A stretch of 64,000 bases of DNA from Streptomyces sp. NBC_01268 (GTDB lineage: Bacteria; Actinomycetota; Actinomycetes; Streptomycetales; Streptomycetaceae): positions 5,146,001-5,210,000 of the forward strand of contig NZ_CP108454.1 of the NCBI RefSeq assembly GCF_036240795.1, written 5' to 3'. The notes beneath the pieces were generated by a model that had not been told where the DNA came from, did not search any database, and saw nothing but the letters and a program-made list of their open reading frames with translations. A program made the position numbers and the translations under genes. This document shows positions 23,428 to 32,242 of this stretch, piece after piece; position 1 is the first letter of the stretch; every line of letters begins with the position of its first letter.

Positions 23428-23800
23428 GATGGCTCCCTCCTTGAAACAAGCTGAGTTTAGGGACTGCCGACACGGCCTTTCGACCCGTCCCCAGTGGTGA
23501 GCTTGCCCACACGGAGCGTGATACCAGGCCTGCTCGGGTCGTGAAATCCCTTGTCGCACCACGGTACGCAGGGTTTCTTTACGGCACAGTAGCTCCGAGG
23601 TGTGGCGCAGGTCTCTGTTCGTGGGACCAGTCGCCAAATGGGTTTCTTTGTGGAGTCCCTACGAATGGCTCAATCATTCTTTGCCCGGGCGCCGTCGTTC
23701 CGCTCCGCGGCACGAACCCTTGTCCAGGGTTTTACCGGCCAGTAGCCTTCGCACTGTCGTACGTACCGGAGGTAACAGCCGTACTCAGGGGGTGGCCGAG
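23428..23800. other. 373-bp divergent intergenic region, lower GC
   Basis: No convincing gene. This stretch is visibly richer in A/T than its surroundings and separates the accA2 start from a divergent membrane protein gene. It holds the accA2 ribosome site (GGAGGGA), a possible accA2 promoter (minus, TAAACT at 23454-23459) and a good plus-strand promoter at 23720-23748. The central 23530-23700 contains two TTTCTTT stretches and no other structure that I can name. Confidence 0.6.
23720..23748 (+). promoter_or_regulatory. Housekeeping-type promoter upstream of membrane protein gene
   Basis: TTGTCC (23720-23725), 17-bp spacer, TAGCCT (23743-23748), close to the HrdB consensus. Predicted start near 23755, about 46 nt before the GTG at 23801. 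Confidence 0.5.
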
Positions 23801-24226
23801 GTGGCCCGCAGACCGATAGCGCTCGTGACGGCCGCGGTGCTCTTCCTCGAAGCACCGGGAATCGTCGCTTTCAACGCCGTGATGGCCCGTTTCGTGAAGG
23901 CCCAGTCGATGTCCCTCGACGGGCTGCATCCGGACGCGATGTACGCCGGCACCTGGGCCCTCGGCCTCGGCTCCGGCGCCCTGCTCGTCCTCTGCGGCCT
24001 CGTCCCTCTCATCGCCGCGATCCGCGACCGCCGCCCCGGCCGCGCGGGCCGCGCCCTGCTCATCGGCTGCGCGGTGGTCCACGGCGTCCTGGGCGCGGTG
24101 ACGGTCGGTCTCATGGGCTGGCTCGCCTTCGCCTTCATGATGCTGGTCGTCGCCCTGATCGTGCTCACGCTGGTGGCGTACGGGGAGCCCAAGGCGGCCG
24201 AGGAGGCGGCGCCGGCTCCCGCGTGA
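23801..24226 (+). CDS. Small integral membrane protein of unknown function
   Basis: A 141-residue protein with four predicted membrane helices: IALVTAAVLFLEAPGIVAFN, ALGLGSGALLVLCGLVPLIA, ALLIGCAVVHGVLGAVTVGL and AFAFMMLVVALIVLTLVAY, ending in an Ala/Glu-rich tail. GTG 23801 is preferred over GTG 23792 because GGGGG then sits at proper spacing. Its last 62 bp overlap the 3' end of the convergent caspase gene. Homologues occur beside accA2 in Streptomyces; function unknown. Confidence 0.75.
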   Translation: MARRPIALVTAAVLFLEAPGIVAFNAVMARFVKAQSMSLDGLHPDAMYAGTWALGLGSGALLVLCGLVPLIAAIRDRRPGRAGRALLIGCAVVHGVLGAVTVGLMGWLAFAFMMLVVALIVLTLVAYGEPKAAEEAAPAPA

Positions 24227-27200
24227 GGACGAGGACCTCGCTGCTCATGCTGACCAGGAGGTTGTCGTGGTGAGGGGTCAGCGCCTCGACGGGCAGCGGC
24301 AGGGTGATCGTCTCGGTGAGGCGACCCGTCGTCAGGTCGAAGATCTGCAGCGCCCAGTGCCAGGTGGCGACCACGGCGTGCGGCAGGCCGTCGAGGACGG
24401 TGCAGGCCACGTAGGCCACCTGAGAGCCGTTCCTCAGCAGTTCCAGGCCCGTCTTGCGCGTCGTCAGATCCCAGACGTGGACGCCGCCGCCGGAGTCCCC
24501 GACGACGGCGACCGGGCGGCCGCCGACGACGGCGCAGCCGATCGCCGTGACCCGGTCGCCGCCGGCCAGCGTGCCCAGGAACCGGCCGGTCCGCGCGTCG
24601 CGGAGTAGCACCGAACTGCCCCGCTCACCGGAGAGCAAGACCGGTCGGCCGCCCAGCGACGTGACGGCCAGCGCGCGGTGTGCGACGTCGATGCCGTCGG
24701 GGGCCAGCATGTGCCGCGAGCCTCGGTCGAGGTCCCATCGTGTGATTCGTTCGTAGCAGGCCAGCGCGTTCAGTCGGTCGCCCGACCGGAACGCCACGAC
24801 GCCGTTGAGTGAGCCCCCGCCGTCATCGTTGCCGACCGCCGCCGCCTCCGCGCGCTTCTCCAGGTCCCAGAGGGTCACTCCGCCGCCCGACGAGACCGTG
24901 ACCATGTGCGCCGGCGAGCCGGGATCGGGCGCGAGGGAGGTGAAGGCGGTGTGGCTGCCCGTCAGTACTCCGAGCGGGGTGCCCTCGCGTAGGTCCCACA
25001 AGCGCACGCTTCCGTCGTAGCCGGCCGTCACGGCGCACGGTGCGCCGTCCAGTTCGGTGACGGCTGTCCCGTACACCGTGCTCGGGTGCCCGGACGGTTC
25101 CGATTCATGCGGCTGCCGGTCGTCCAGGTCCCAGACACGTACGTTTGAGTCGGCCGCAGAGACCACGTGCGTCCGGCCCTCGACCTCGTAACAGGCAACG
25201 TGGTCCAGCGGGATCGAGTGCCCTGTCAGGCGGAGGCGTTCCGCGCCGTCCTTCAGGTCCCAGACGCGCACCGTTTGGTCCGCACAGCCGGCGACCAGGT
25301 GCGGACGCCCGTGCAGGGTGGTCGTGGTGAGTCCGTAGACGTCGTTGTACTCGGGGACCTTCAGGGAGCGCTCCGAGCCGTCGGTGAGATTCCAGACGGT
25401 GAGGCTGTTTCCGGCGCCCCGGCTCACCAGGTGGGGGTGTCCCTCGTTTGTCACGCAGGTGAGGGCGTAGACCGGTACATCGGCGAGCAGGGGAGCGCGC
25501 CGCCGGCCGGTGACCAGGTCCACCAAGGTGATCGCGCCGCTTCTGGGCGAGGTCAGCGCGACGTGGGCATGCCCTTCGAGGACGGTCCACGCCCGCAGAT
25601 CGAAGGTCTCCTGCCGACGGGGGAGCCGGACGGAGCGGTGCGATCCTGAGGTCAGGTCGACGACGATCAGGCCGTCCGAGGCCAGGAGGGCCACAGCGTG
25701 GGCCCGGCCCTCCAGCTCGACGCACAGCATGGTGCGGCCCGACAGCCTCGGCACCTTGAAGCGGCGCGGAGCGAGTGTGGCGAGGTCCCACAGGACGAGG
25801 TCACCAGCGGAGCTCGCGGACATCGCGCTGGCGCGGCCGTCGACCGTGCAGAAGGCGGCCATCGTCGCTACTCCCGCGGAGGGCAGCACCTCATGCGAAC
25901 CCGTGCTCAGGTTCCACAGATGAAGCTCACCCGGGCTGGTGACGCCCACCGCGTGCAACTGCCCGTCCAGCTCCGCGCAGCTCGCCGCCGCGAGGTAGCC
26001 GCCCGTGTAGTACGAGGAGCCCGTGTGGAACGACCCCACCAGCGCCGTATGGACCTCCGACCCCGTCGCCCACCGCGGCCGCCACGTCCGCGTCCGCGCC
26101 AGCTCGCCCGCCGCCTCGCGCTCCCCGAAGCGGGCCGCGTCCACCGCGAGGACGTCCCTGCGGCCCCCCTCGTCCAGGTGGCGGTGGACGTCGGACGAGG
26201 TGCGGTACACCGAGCGCCACAGGCGGCCCCGCGGGGTCCGTACGGCGGCCAGTGCGCGGAGCAGTTCGGGCGGGTGCGCGTGGACCAGGTACTCGGGGTC
26301 GGCGAGGAGGCCGTCCAGGGAGCCGCCCGCCGCCGCGTGGGTCGCCAGGTGCTCGCGGACGTAACGGTGGGCGGCCGGCCAGTCGCGCAGGCCGGTGCGC
26401 GGGTCCTCCGGGACGCCCGCGAGGAGGGCGGCGGCGACGGCGCGGTGGGCGTCGGCGTCGGGGCCCGCCGCGGCGCGGAGCCATTCGGCCATCGTCTCGT
26501 GGAAGAGGCGGTAGGCGGAGCCCGCGGGCGTGGCCGTCTCCACGAGGTAGGCGCCCGCGTGTTCGTGCAGCCAGCGCAGGTCGTCCTGGGCGCAGGGCAG
26601 CCCCGACAGGGCCTCGGTCAGCGGGCCCCACAGGGTGGACCAGGGCAGGCCCGCGCCCTGCGCGTACGCGAGGGGGCGCAGCAGGCGTTCGACGCGCGGC
26701 CGGTCGGGGCCGAAGCGGGCCAGGTACGCGGCGAAGGCCTGCCCCGCCTCGTCGGGCAGCGCCTGTTCCCAGCCGGGGCGGGAGGTGTCGGCCTCGATCT
26801 GGCCGTCGACGAGGGCGCGGGCGGTCATCCGGGCCACCAGGAACGAGCGGCCCGCGCGGGCCGCGATGCCCCGGGCCGCCTCGGCGGCCTCGTCCGGGCG
26901 GGCGCGGTAGGGGGAGCGGGTGTCCGGGTCGCCTTCGGCGAGCAGCAGTTTGGCGGCGTAGGCGGCGACGTCCTCGGGGGTGGTGAAGGCGGGGGCGTCG
27001 AGGTCGACGACCTCCACCGCGGGGCCGAGGGCGGCCAGCAGCGGGCGGCGTGTGCCGACGACGAGGCGGACCGCGGGCAGCGAGGACAGGGGGCGCAGGA
27101 GCTCCCGGGCGATCCGCAGGCCCTCGTCGGCGTGGCCCGCGGGGCCGGCCTCGTCGAGCGCGTCGACCAGGACGGTGACGGGTGCGGTGCGCCGGCCGAG

Positions 27201-28298
27201 GGCCTCCAGGACGTCGTCGCGGTCGGTGCCGGGCAGGCGGAGCGCGGCGGCGAGATCGGCGCTCAGGTCCTCGAGGGCGGCGCGGCGGGCGTGCAGGGCC
27301 ACGATCGCGTGGTGTTCCGCGGCGCGCAGCAGCCGGCCGAGGAGGGCGGACTTGCCGGAGCCGGGGTCGCCGGTGACGACGCGGGCCCGCCGGTCGTGCC
27401 GGTCGGCGGTCAGCCAGGAGGCGAGGGCGGTCAGGGCCCGGGTGCGGCCGGTGAAGTAGTCGCCGCGTTCGCCGGTGTGCTCGACGCCCCGGCCGCGGGC
27501 CTCGAAGTGTCCGCGGGTCGCGCGGCGCAGCCGGTCCAGGGTCTCGACGTCGAGCGCGTCGGCGGGCAGGCCCGCGATGTGGGCCCGGTTGCGGAAGAAG
27601 GGGTCGCGGCCGTCGCTGTCGACGGTGGAGTGGCTGACGCGCTGGGGCACCCGGCGCTCGGCGAGGTGTCGGTTGACGCGTTCGGTGACCTCGCGGACGC
27701 CCAGGAACTCCTGGTGGGCGCCGGCCTGGGGGTGGTCGAGGACGGTGGCGAGCGCGTCGACGAAGACGTTCTCGCGGGCGCGTTCCTTGCCGCGGGCGGC
27801 GGCGAGCATCCAGCGACCGGCCGGTCCCCGCTGGGTGTGGGCGAGTTCGGTGGCGAGGGCGGCGATCTCGCCCGCGCCGGCGCCCGCGAAGCAGGTGTCG
27901 AGCACGACGAGGACGTGTCCGGCCTCGCCGCGCAGCAGCGGGCGGGCCAGGTCCTCGGCGGCGAGGGCGGCCGAGTAGCGTCCGGGGCGGGCGGTGGAAC
28001 CGAGCAGGTAGTGGCGGTCGGCGGCCTTGGTGCCGTGGCCGGCGAAGTAGACGACCACGATGTCCTCGGGGCCCGGCTCGGTGTCGTGCGCCCAGTCCTC
28101 GACGGCCTCCTGGATCGTGGCGGCGGTCGGGTCGGCGGCGAGCCGGTCGAGCACCGCCTCGTACCCCATGGGCAGCAGCAGTTCCCGTAACCGCCGTACG
28201 TCCTCGGGGACGCCCGGCAGGTCGGGGATGTCCGGGTCGGCGTAGGCGGAGACGCCGATGGTGATGAGGAAGCGTCGTCCCTCGGGGGGCACGCTCAC
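24165..28298 (-). CDS. Caspase-like peptidase (C14) - STAND NTPase - WD40 fusion protein
   Basis: A 1377-residue multidomain protein. Residues 1-240 form a caspase/metacaspase domain with the catalytic dyad His88 (VVVYFAGHGTKAADRHYLLG) and Cys136 (HVLVVLDTCFAGAG). Residues about 280-700 are a STAND-type NTPase with Walker A VTGDPGSGKSALLGRLL (about 308-324) and Walker B VTVLVDALDEAG (about 374-385). Residues about 746-1360 hold thirteen WD-like strand ends (LHLWNLSTG, VRVWDLKDG, VHVWDLTTR and others), enough for two propellers. The GTG start overlaps the hydrolase stop as GTGA. Codon 37 is TTA (28188-28190), implying bldA dependence. The architecture resembles apoptosis- and immunity-type NTPases; a signal-gated protease role is inferred. 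Confidence 0.88.
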   Translation of the reverse strand: MSVPPEGRRFLITIGVSAYADPDIPDLPGVPEDVRRLRELLLPMGYEAVLDRLAADPTAATIQEAVEDWAHDTEPGPEDIVVVYFAGHGTKAADRHYLLGSTARPGRYSAALAAEDLARPLLRGEAGHVLVVLDTCFAGAGAGEIAALATELAHTQRGPAGRWMLAAARGKERARENVFVDALATVLDHPQAGAHQEFLGVREVTERVNRHLAERRVPQRVSHSTVDSDGRDPFFRNRAHIAGLPADALDVETLDRLRRATRGHFEARGRGVEHTGERGDYFTGRTRALTALASWLTADRHDRRARVVTGDPGSGKSALLGRLLRAAEHHAIVALHARRAALEDLSADLAAALRLPGTDRDDVLEALGRRTAPVTVLVDALDEAGPAGHADEGLRIARELLRPLSSLPAVRLVVGTRRPLLAALGPAVEVVDLDAPAFTTPEDVAAYAAKLLLAEGDPDTRSPYRARPDEAAEAARGIAARAGRSFLVARMTARALVDGQIEADTSRPGWEQALPDEAGQAFAAYLARFGPDRPRVERLLRPLAYAQGAGLPWSTLWGPLTEALSGLPCAQDDLRWLHEHAGAYLVETATPAGSAYRLFHETMAEWLRAAAGPDADAHRAVAAALLAGVPEDPRTGLRDWPAAHRYVREHLATHAAAGGSLDGLLADPEYLVHAHPPELLRALAAVRTPRGRLWRSVYRTSSDVHRHLDEGGRRDVLAVDAARFGEREAAGELARTRTWRPRWATGSEVHTALVGSFHTGSSYYTGGYLAAASCAELDGQLHAVGVTSPGELHLWNLSTGSHEVLPSAGVATMAAFCTVDGRASAMSASSAGDLVLWDLATLAPRRFKVPRLSGRTMLCVELEGRAHAVALLASDGLIVVDLTSGSHRSVRLPRRQETFDLRAWTVLEGHAHVALTSPRSGAITLVDLVTGRRRAPLLADVPVYALTCVTNEGHPHLVSRGAGNSLTVWNLTDGSERSLKVPEYNDVYGLTTTTLHGRPHLVAGCADQTVRVWDLKDGAERLRLTGHSIPLDHVACYEVEGRTHVVSAADSNVRVWDLDDRQPHESEPSGHPSTVYGTAVTELDGAPCAVTAGYDGSVRLWDLREGTPLGVLTGSHTAFTSLAPDPGSPAHMVTVSSGGGVTLWDLEKRAEAAAVGNDDGGGSLNGVVAFRSGDRLNALACYERITRWDLDRGSRHMLAPDGIDVAHRALAVTSLGGRPVLLSGERGSSVLLRDARTGRFLGTLAGGDRVTAIGCAVVGGRPVAVVGDSGGGVHVWDLTTRKTGLELLRNGSQVAYVACTVLDGLPHAVVATWHWALQIFDLTTGRLTETITLPLPVEALTPHHDNLLVSMSSEVLVLTREPAPPPRPPWAPRTPPA

Positions 28299-29164
28299 CC
28301 GAGTCCTCGGGCGATCGCCGTCCCCGTGCTCGGCGCCGACAGGTAGCGGGCGAGGTCGTGCATCCGGGTGCCGTTGTCGATCCGCTGGTCGGACACGGCG
28401 GGGCCGAAGCGGGGCGCGAGGCGGTCGGGGAGGGCGACGACGTCGCCGCGGTCGGCGATGTTGGTCCAGTGGCGGATCCCGCCGGGCCAGCGGGCCGTGC
28501 CGTCCACCGGTGCCGGGGCCAGCCGGTCGAAGACGATCCCGCGCAGGCCGAGCGGGGAGCCGAGGGTGACGAGGTCGGTGACGGGCAGCTCCGGGCGGGC
28601 GCACAGCGTCTCGTACGCGACGACGGACCCCAGCGAGTGGGCGACGAGGACCCGGGTGCCGGGGCCGACGGCGGCGGCGACCCGGTCCTGGGCGGCCGCC
28701 CGCAGCGCGGGCTCGGTGAGGTAGCGGCGGACCTGCCGCAGCGCGAGGACGAGCAGCCGGTCGGAGACCCGGCCGAAGAAGCGGGTGCCGGCCAGGGTGT
28801 CGAGGCCGGCGCGGATCCGCTCGACGCGCAGGGCGCGGGAGGCGGCGTGGCCGAGGACGCCGCGCGTCCCGGCGGGGTCCCCGACGCCTTCCGGGTCCTC
28901 GGCGGCCCGCCGCCACGCGTCGAGCAGTTCGGCCTCCAGCCCCTCCTCGACGTCCCACTCGTCCCAGGGCGGCAGGTCGTCGGAGCGGGTTCCGGGCTCG
29001 GTGAACAGGTCGCCGTAGAAGGCGCAGCCGACGTCCTCGGCGGCCGGCGGCGGGGAGCCGGCGAGCAGGACGCCGTCCCGCAGCGCGGGCACGACGTCCC
29101 GGTGCAACTGCGCGGGCCCCAGGAACTCCTGGCCTATCCCGTGGACCACGACGACCCGCGCCAT
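28295..29164 (-). CDS. Alpha/beta-hydrolase (lipase/esterase-like), partner of the caspase-NTPase
   Basis: A 289-residue hydrolase: oxyanion-region VVVHGIGQE at residues 4-12, nucleophile elbow RVLVAHSLGSVVAYETL (Ser in AHSLGS), and a late His/Asp region (IRHWTNIADRGDVVALPD). It is the first gene of the operon, with ATG 29164 after AAGGGGGAAG, and ends in a 4-bp GTGA overlap with the caspase-NTPase gene, so the two are made together. No signal peptide is seen, so it acts in the cytosol, perhaps on membrane lipid or a protein ester. It could be the effector, substrate or regulator of the caspase partner; which one cannot be read. Confidence 0.82.
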   Translation of the reverse strand: MARVVVVHGIGQEFLGPAQLHRDVVPALRDGVLLAGSPPPAAEDVGCAFYGDLFTEPGTRSDDLPPWDEWDVEEGLEAELLDAWRRAAEDPEGVGDPAGTRGVLGHAASRALRVERIRAGLDTLAGTRFFGRVSDRLLVLALRQVRRYLTEPALRAAAQDRVAAAVGPGTRVLVAHSLGSVVAYETLCARPELPVTDLVTLGSPLGLRGIVFDRLAPAPVDGTARWPGGIRHWTNIADRGDVVALPDRLAPRFGPAVSDQRIDNGTRMHDLARYLSAPSTGTAIARGLG

Positions 29165-29212
29165 GCCGGCTTCCCCCTTGGTTCCGGGCCGGGGCCCGCA
29201 GTGGTTCCGGGC

Positions 29213-29818
29213 TCAGGCCCAGAGGTCGGTGATCGAGACGTCCAGCTTGCCGAGCAGGGTGCGCAGGAGGGGCAGGGACAGGCCGATCACGTTGCCGGGG
29301 TCGCCGTCGATGCCGTCGATGAAGGGGGCCGAGCGGCCGTCGAGGGTGAACGCGCCCGCCACGTGCAGGGGTTCGCCGCTGGCGACGTAGGCGGCGATCT
29401 CGGCGTCGGTCGGGTGACCGAAGCGGACGACGGTGGAGGCGGTGGCCGACTCGTAGCGCTTGGCCGTCGTGTCGTACACGCAGTGGCCCGTCTGGAGGAT
29501 GCCGACCCGGCCCCGCATCGCCTGCCAGCGGGCGGTGGCCTCCTCGGCGTCGGCCGGCTTGCCGAGCGCCTGCTTGTCCAGCTCCAGGACCGAGTCGCAG
29601 CCGATCACGAGCGCGCCGAAGGCCTCGGGGCGGGCGGCGACGTGGGCGGCCTTGGCCTCGGCGAGGGCGAGGGCGAGCTCGGCCGGGGTCGGGGCGTGCG
29701 TCTTGTCCTCGTCGACGCCGCTCACGATCACCTCCGGGGCGAGCCCGGCCTGGCGGAGCAGCCCCAGGCGGGCGGGGGAGGCGGAGGCGAGGACGACACG
29801 GCGGCGTTCAGCAGTCAT
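29213..29818 (-). CDS. maf: Maf-family nucleoside triphosphate pyrophosphatase
   Basis: A 201-residue protein with the Maf signature: [19 protein letters not shown] at the N-terminus, SGVDEDKTH, the acidic [18 protein letters not shown], and [28 protein letters not shown] toward the end (two pieces). Maf proteins hydrolyse non-canonical or methylated (d)NTPs and are tied to septum control. The Asp of GCDSVL is present. ATG 29818. The gene is conserved in the acyl-CoA carboxylase neighbourhood of actinobacteria, between pccB/E and accA2. Confidence 0.9.
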   Translation of the reverse strand: MTAERRRVVLASASPARLGLLRQAGLAPEVIVSGVDEDKTHAPTPAELALALAEAKAAHVAARPEAFGALVIGCDSVLELDKQALGKPADAEEATARWQAMRGRVGILQTGHCVYDTTAKRYESATASTVVRFGHPTDAEIAAYVASGEPLHVAGAFTLDGRSAPFIDGIDGDPGNVIGLSLPLLRTLLGKLDVSITDLWA

Positions 29819-29840
29819 GGGGGCAGCGTATCGAGCGCTC

Positions 29841-29969
29841 TCAGCGCGCGCCGAGCACGAACATGAGCAGCACCATCGCGAGCCCGAGCAGCACGCCGGC
29901 GCGGCGCAGCATGGCCTGCATGTCGCGCATGTCCTTCGGCGGCTCGTTCTTCGGGTCGGACCAGAGCAT
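29841..29969 (-). CDS. mmpB: 42-residue single-pass membrane peptide, MmpB-like
   Basis: A short ORF starting [20 protein letters not shown], followed by a single membrane helix ([16 protein letters not shown]) and ending GAR. It sits 22 bp upstream of maf on the same strand, so the two are probably cotranscribed. A peptide with this [10 protein letters not shown] start is conserved in Streptomyces; I recall it named morphogenic membrane protein MmpB, but the name is from memory. The helical amphipathic stretch and charged head suggest a small protein that binds a membrane complex. Too short for most gene callers. Confidence 0.75.
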   Translation of the reverse strand: MLWSDPKNEPPKDMRDMQAMLRRAGVLLGLAMVLLMFVLGAR

Positions 29970-29996
29970 GGTCCCGATCCTGCGGCCCGGAGGGCC

Positions 29997-30028
29997 GGGG
30001 CGCCTGAGTACGGGTACTCAAGCGCCCC
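29997..30028 (-). terminator. Terminator after TetR regulator gene
   Basis: GGGGCGC-c-TGAGTAC pairs with GTACTCA-a-GCGCCCC (one internal mismatch, 2-nt loop), 12 bp past the stop of the TetR gene on the minus strand. Confidence 0.7.
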
Positions 30029-30039
30029 GCGTCAAAGGA

Positions 30040-30699
30040 CTAGTCCGTGGCGGGGCCGGCGCCGGCCCGCGTGGCGAAGGCACCGGCGGCCGCCGCGGCG
30101 AGGGCCGCCGCGACGGCCCGCTCCGCGTCGGCCGGGGTGAGCTCCTCGCGGGTGACGGCGAAGCGGTAGTAGAGCGGGGCGGAGACCGCCCGGAGGAGTT
30201 CCAGGGCGTCGGTGTCCGGGGGGAGTTCGCCGCGCGCCGCCGCCCGGGTCACGACCGGGGCCCAGGCCGCGAGCCGGGTGCGGTAGAAGCCGTTCAGGGC
30301 CCGCGCGCACTCCTCGTCGCAGGCCGCCGCGGCGATCACGGCGCGGAAGACGGCGCCCATCCGCGGGTCGGTGAGGGTCCGGTGCACGAGCTCCGCGTTG
30401 GCCCGCAGGTCGCCCGCGAGGCCGCCGGTGTCGGCGGCGGGCACGGACTGCTCCGCCATGTCGTGCAGGAGGTCGGCGACGAGGCCGACGGGGGAGCCCC
30501 AGCGGCGGTAGACGGTGGTCTTGCCGACGCCGGCGCTCGCCGCGATCTGATCCATGTTCAGGGTGTGGAAGGCGGCCGCCGCGAGGGCGTCCTCGGTGGC
30601 GTCGAGGACCGCGCGGCGCACCTTCGCGGTACGGCCTCCGGGGCGCACGGTGCCGGGCACGGCCGACGGGCTCTCGCTCAAACGGGTCTCCTGTTCCAT
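30040..30699 (-). CDS. TetR-family regulator of the divergent MFS pump
   Basis: A 219-residue regulator with HTH AAAAFHTLNMDQIAASAGVG then KTTVYRRWGSPVGLVADLL, and a TetR_C_11-like ligand domain (VFRAVIAAAACDEECARALN, AAARGELPPDTDALELLRAV). It is divergent from an MFS exporter, the usual repressor-pump layout. ATG 30699 is chosen because GAAAG lies 5 nt upstream; an ATG at 30732 would abut the inverted repeat 30733-30758 and lacks a ribosome site. The likely operator is that repeat. Confidence 0.85.
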   Translation of the reverse strand: MEQETRLSESPSAVPGTVRPGGRTAKVRRAVLDATEDALAAAAFHTLNMDQIAASAGVGKTTVYRRWGSPVGLVADLLHDMAEQSVPAADTGGLAGDLRANAELVHRTLTDPRMGAVFRAVIAAAACDEECARALNGFYRTRLAAWAPVVTRAAARGELPPDTDALELLRAVSAPLYYRFAVTREELTPADAERAVAAALAAAAAGAFATRAGAGPATD

Positions 30700-30732
30700 T
30701 AACGCTTTCGGCTCTGCTAGTGTCGCCGACAT

Positions 30733-30758
30733 CTTAACGGAACCGACATCCCATTAAG
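30733..30758. promoter_or_regulatory. Candidate TetR operator in the TetR-MFS divergent region
   Basis: Inverted repeat CTTAACGG-N10-CCATTAAG, 12 bp upstream of the MFS start. A related half-site CCATTAACG occurs at 30696-30704 at the start of the regulator gene. AT-rich relative to its surroundings. Confidence 0.55.
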
Positions 30759-30769
30759 GGGTCCCCGTC

Positions 30770-32176
30770 ATGGTTTCCCTCGACAGCCCTGCCCATGTCC
30801 CCGTCGCCGCCCCCGCGGAGCACCGCATGGACGGGCGGATGCGGCTCGTCCTCCTCGTCCTCCTGGTCTCCCAGTTCATGCTGGCCGTCGACTTCTCGAT
30901 CCTGAACGTCGCCCTGCCGGTCATCGGGCAGGGGCTCGGCTTCAGCCTCGGCGGCCTCCAGTGGATCGCCACCGCCTTCGCCCTCGCCGCCGCCGGATTC
31001 ACCCTCCTCTTCGGGCGCGTCGCCGACCTCGTCGGCCGCCGGCGGGTCTTCCTCGGCGGCATGGGCGTCCTCGGCCTCGCCTCCCTGGCCGGCGGGCTCG
31101 CCACCGGCCCCGAGGTCCTGATGGCCGCCCGCGTAGCCCAGGGGCTCGCCACCGCCGCCGTCACGCCGGCCGGGCTCTCACTGCTGACCTCCGCGTTCCC
31201 CGAGGGCCCGCTGCGCGCCAAGGCGCTCGGCCTCAACGGGGCCCTCATGTCAGCCGGGTTCACCACCGGAGCCGTCCTCGGCGGGGTCCTCACCGACCTG
31301 CTCTCCTGGCGGTGGGCCTTCTTTATCAACGTGCCCGTCGCCCTCGCCGTGCTGCTCGTCGCCCCCGCCGTCCTCAAGGAGAGCCGCCCGGCCGCCCGGC
31401 CCCGGCTCGACGTGCCCGGCGCGATCACCGTCACCGGCGGACTCCTCGCCCTCGTCTACGGCCTCACCGCCGCCGGCGAGCACGGCTGGAGCGACCCGGC
31501 CGTCCTCGCCGCCCTCGCCGCCGCCCTCGTCCTGCTGGGCGCCTTCCCGCTGGTGGAGCGGCGGGCCGCCGCGCCCCTCGTGCCGGTCCGGGTACTGCGG
31601 CGCCGCACCGTCGTCTGGGGCAACCTCGCCGGACTCGTCGCCTTCGCCACCGAGACCTCGCTGGTCTTCCTGATGACCCTGCACCTCCAGGACGTCCTGG
31701 GCTTCTCCCCGCTCGCCGCGGGCCTCTCCTTCGGCGTCCTGGGCGCGGGCACGGTGCTCGGCGGGCTGTTCGCCGCCCGCTTCATCGGCCGCTGGTCCGC
31801 CCGTACCGCGCTGATCACCGGCGGAGTGCTCCAGGCCGCCGCGACCCTCTCCCTGATCGGCCTCGGCGACGACCGGAGCATGTACGGGCTGCTGCTCGCC
31901 GGCACCTTCGCCGGCGGCGTGGGCAACATGCTCGCCATCGTCGGCTTCATGGTCACCGCCACCTCCGGACTGCCCGACGCCGAACAGGGCATGGCCACCG
32001 GCATCGCGACCATGACCCAGCAGGTCGGCATCACGCTCGGCACGCCCGTCATGAGCGCCGTCGTCGTCACCTCGGCCGCCCTGCCCGACGGCATCGGGCG
32101 GGCCGTCCTCGTCAACGCGGCCGTGGTCCTCGCCGGGGTGCTCGCCTCGGCGCTGTTCCTGCGGCGCCGGGCGTAG
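30770..32176 (+). CDS. MFS drug transporter, DHA2 (EmrB/QacA) family
   Basis: A 468-residue transporter with about 14 membrane helices. The first helix ends in the family motif FMLAVDFSILNVALPVIGQ; motif A is GRVADLVGRRRVFLGGM; motif C-like GALMSAGFTTGAVLGGVLTD follows. The family exports hydrophobic cations and antibiotics using the proton gradient. The start ATG 30770 follows GGGGTCCCC. It is divergent from a TetR repressor. It is followed by a 24-bp terminator stem and a minisatellite. Substrate unknown. Confidence 0.88.
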   Translation: MVSLDSPAHVPVAAPAEHRMDGRMRLVLLVLLVSQFMLAVDFSILNVALPVIGQGLGFSLGGLQWIATAFALAAAGFTLLFGRVADLVGRRRVFLGGMGVLGLASLAGGLATGPEVLMAARVAQGLATAAVTPAGLSLLTSAFPEGPLRAKALGLNGALMSAGFTTGAVLGGVLTDLLSWRWAFFINVPVALAVLLVAPAVLKESRPAARPRLDVPGAITVTGGLLALVYGLTAAGEHGWSDPAVLAALAAALVLLGAFPLVERRAAAPLVPVRVLRRRTVVWGNLAGLVAFATETSLVFLMTLHLQDVLGFSPLAAGLSFGVLGAGTVLGGLFAARFIGRWSARTALITGGVLQAAATLSLIGLGDDRSMYGLLLAGTFAGGVGNMLAIVGFMVTATSGLPDAEQGMATGIATMTQQVGITLGTPVMSAVVVTSAALPDGIGRAVLVNAAVVLAGVLASALFLRRRA

Positions 32177-32189
32177 GGGCCGAGGCCCC

Positions 32190-32242
32190 GCGCACGGCGA
32201 AGGCCGGACCTCCGTCCTGGAGGTCCGGCCTTCGCCGTGCGC
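32190..32242. terminator. Very long terminator hairpin between MFS and pccE
   Basis: A perfect 24-bp stem (32190-32213 with 32219-32242) and a GTCCT loop, 13 bp after the MFS stop. It separates convergent MFS and pccE genes. Confidence 0.9.

Noticed and set aside
25698..28190. 830-codon open frame on the plus strand within the caspase-NTPase gene
   Set aside because: The product is repetitive Arg/Gly/Val-rich without motifs; the opposite strand encodes clear caspase, P-loop and WD40 motifs.
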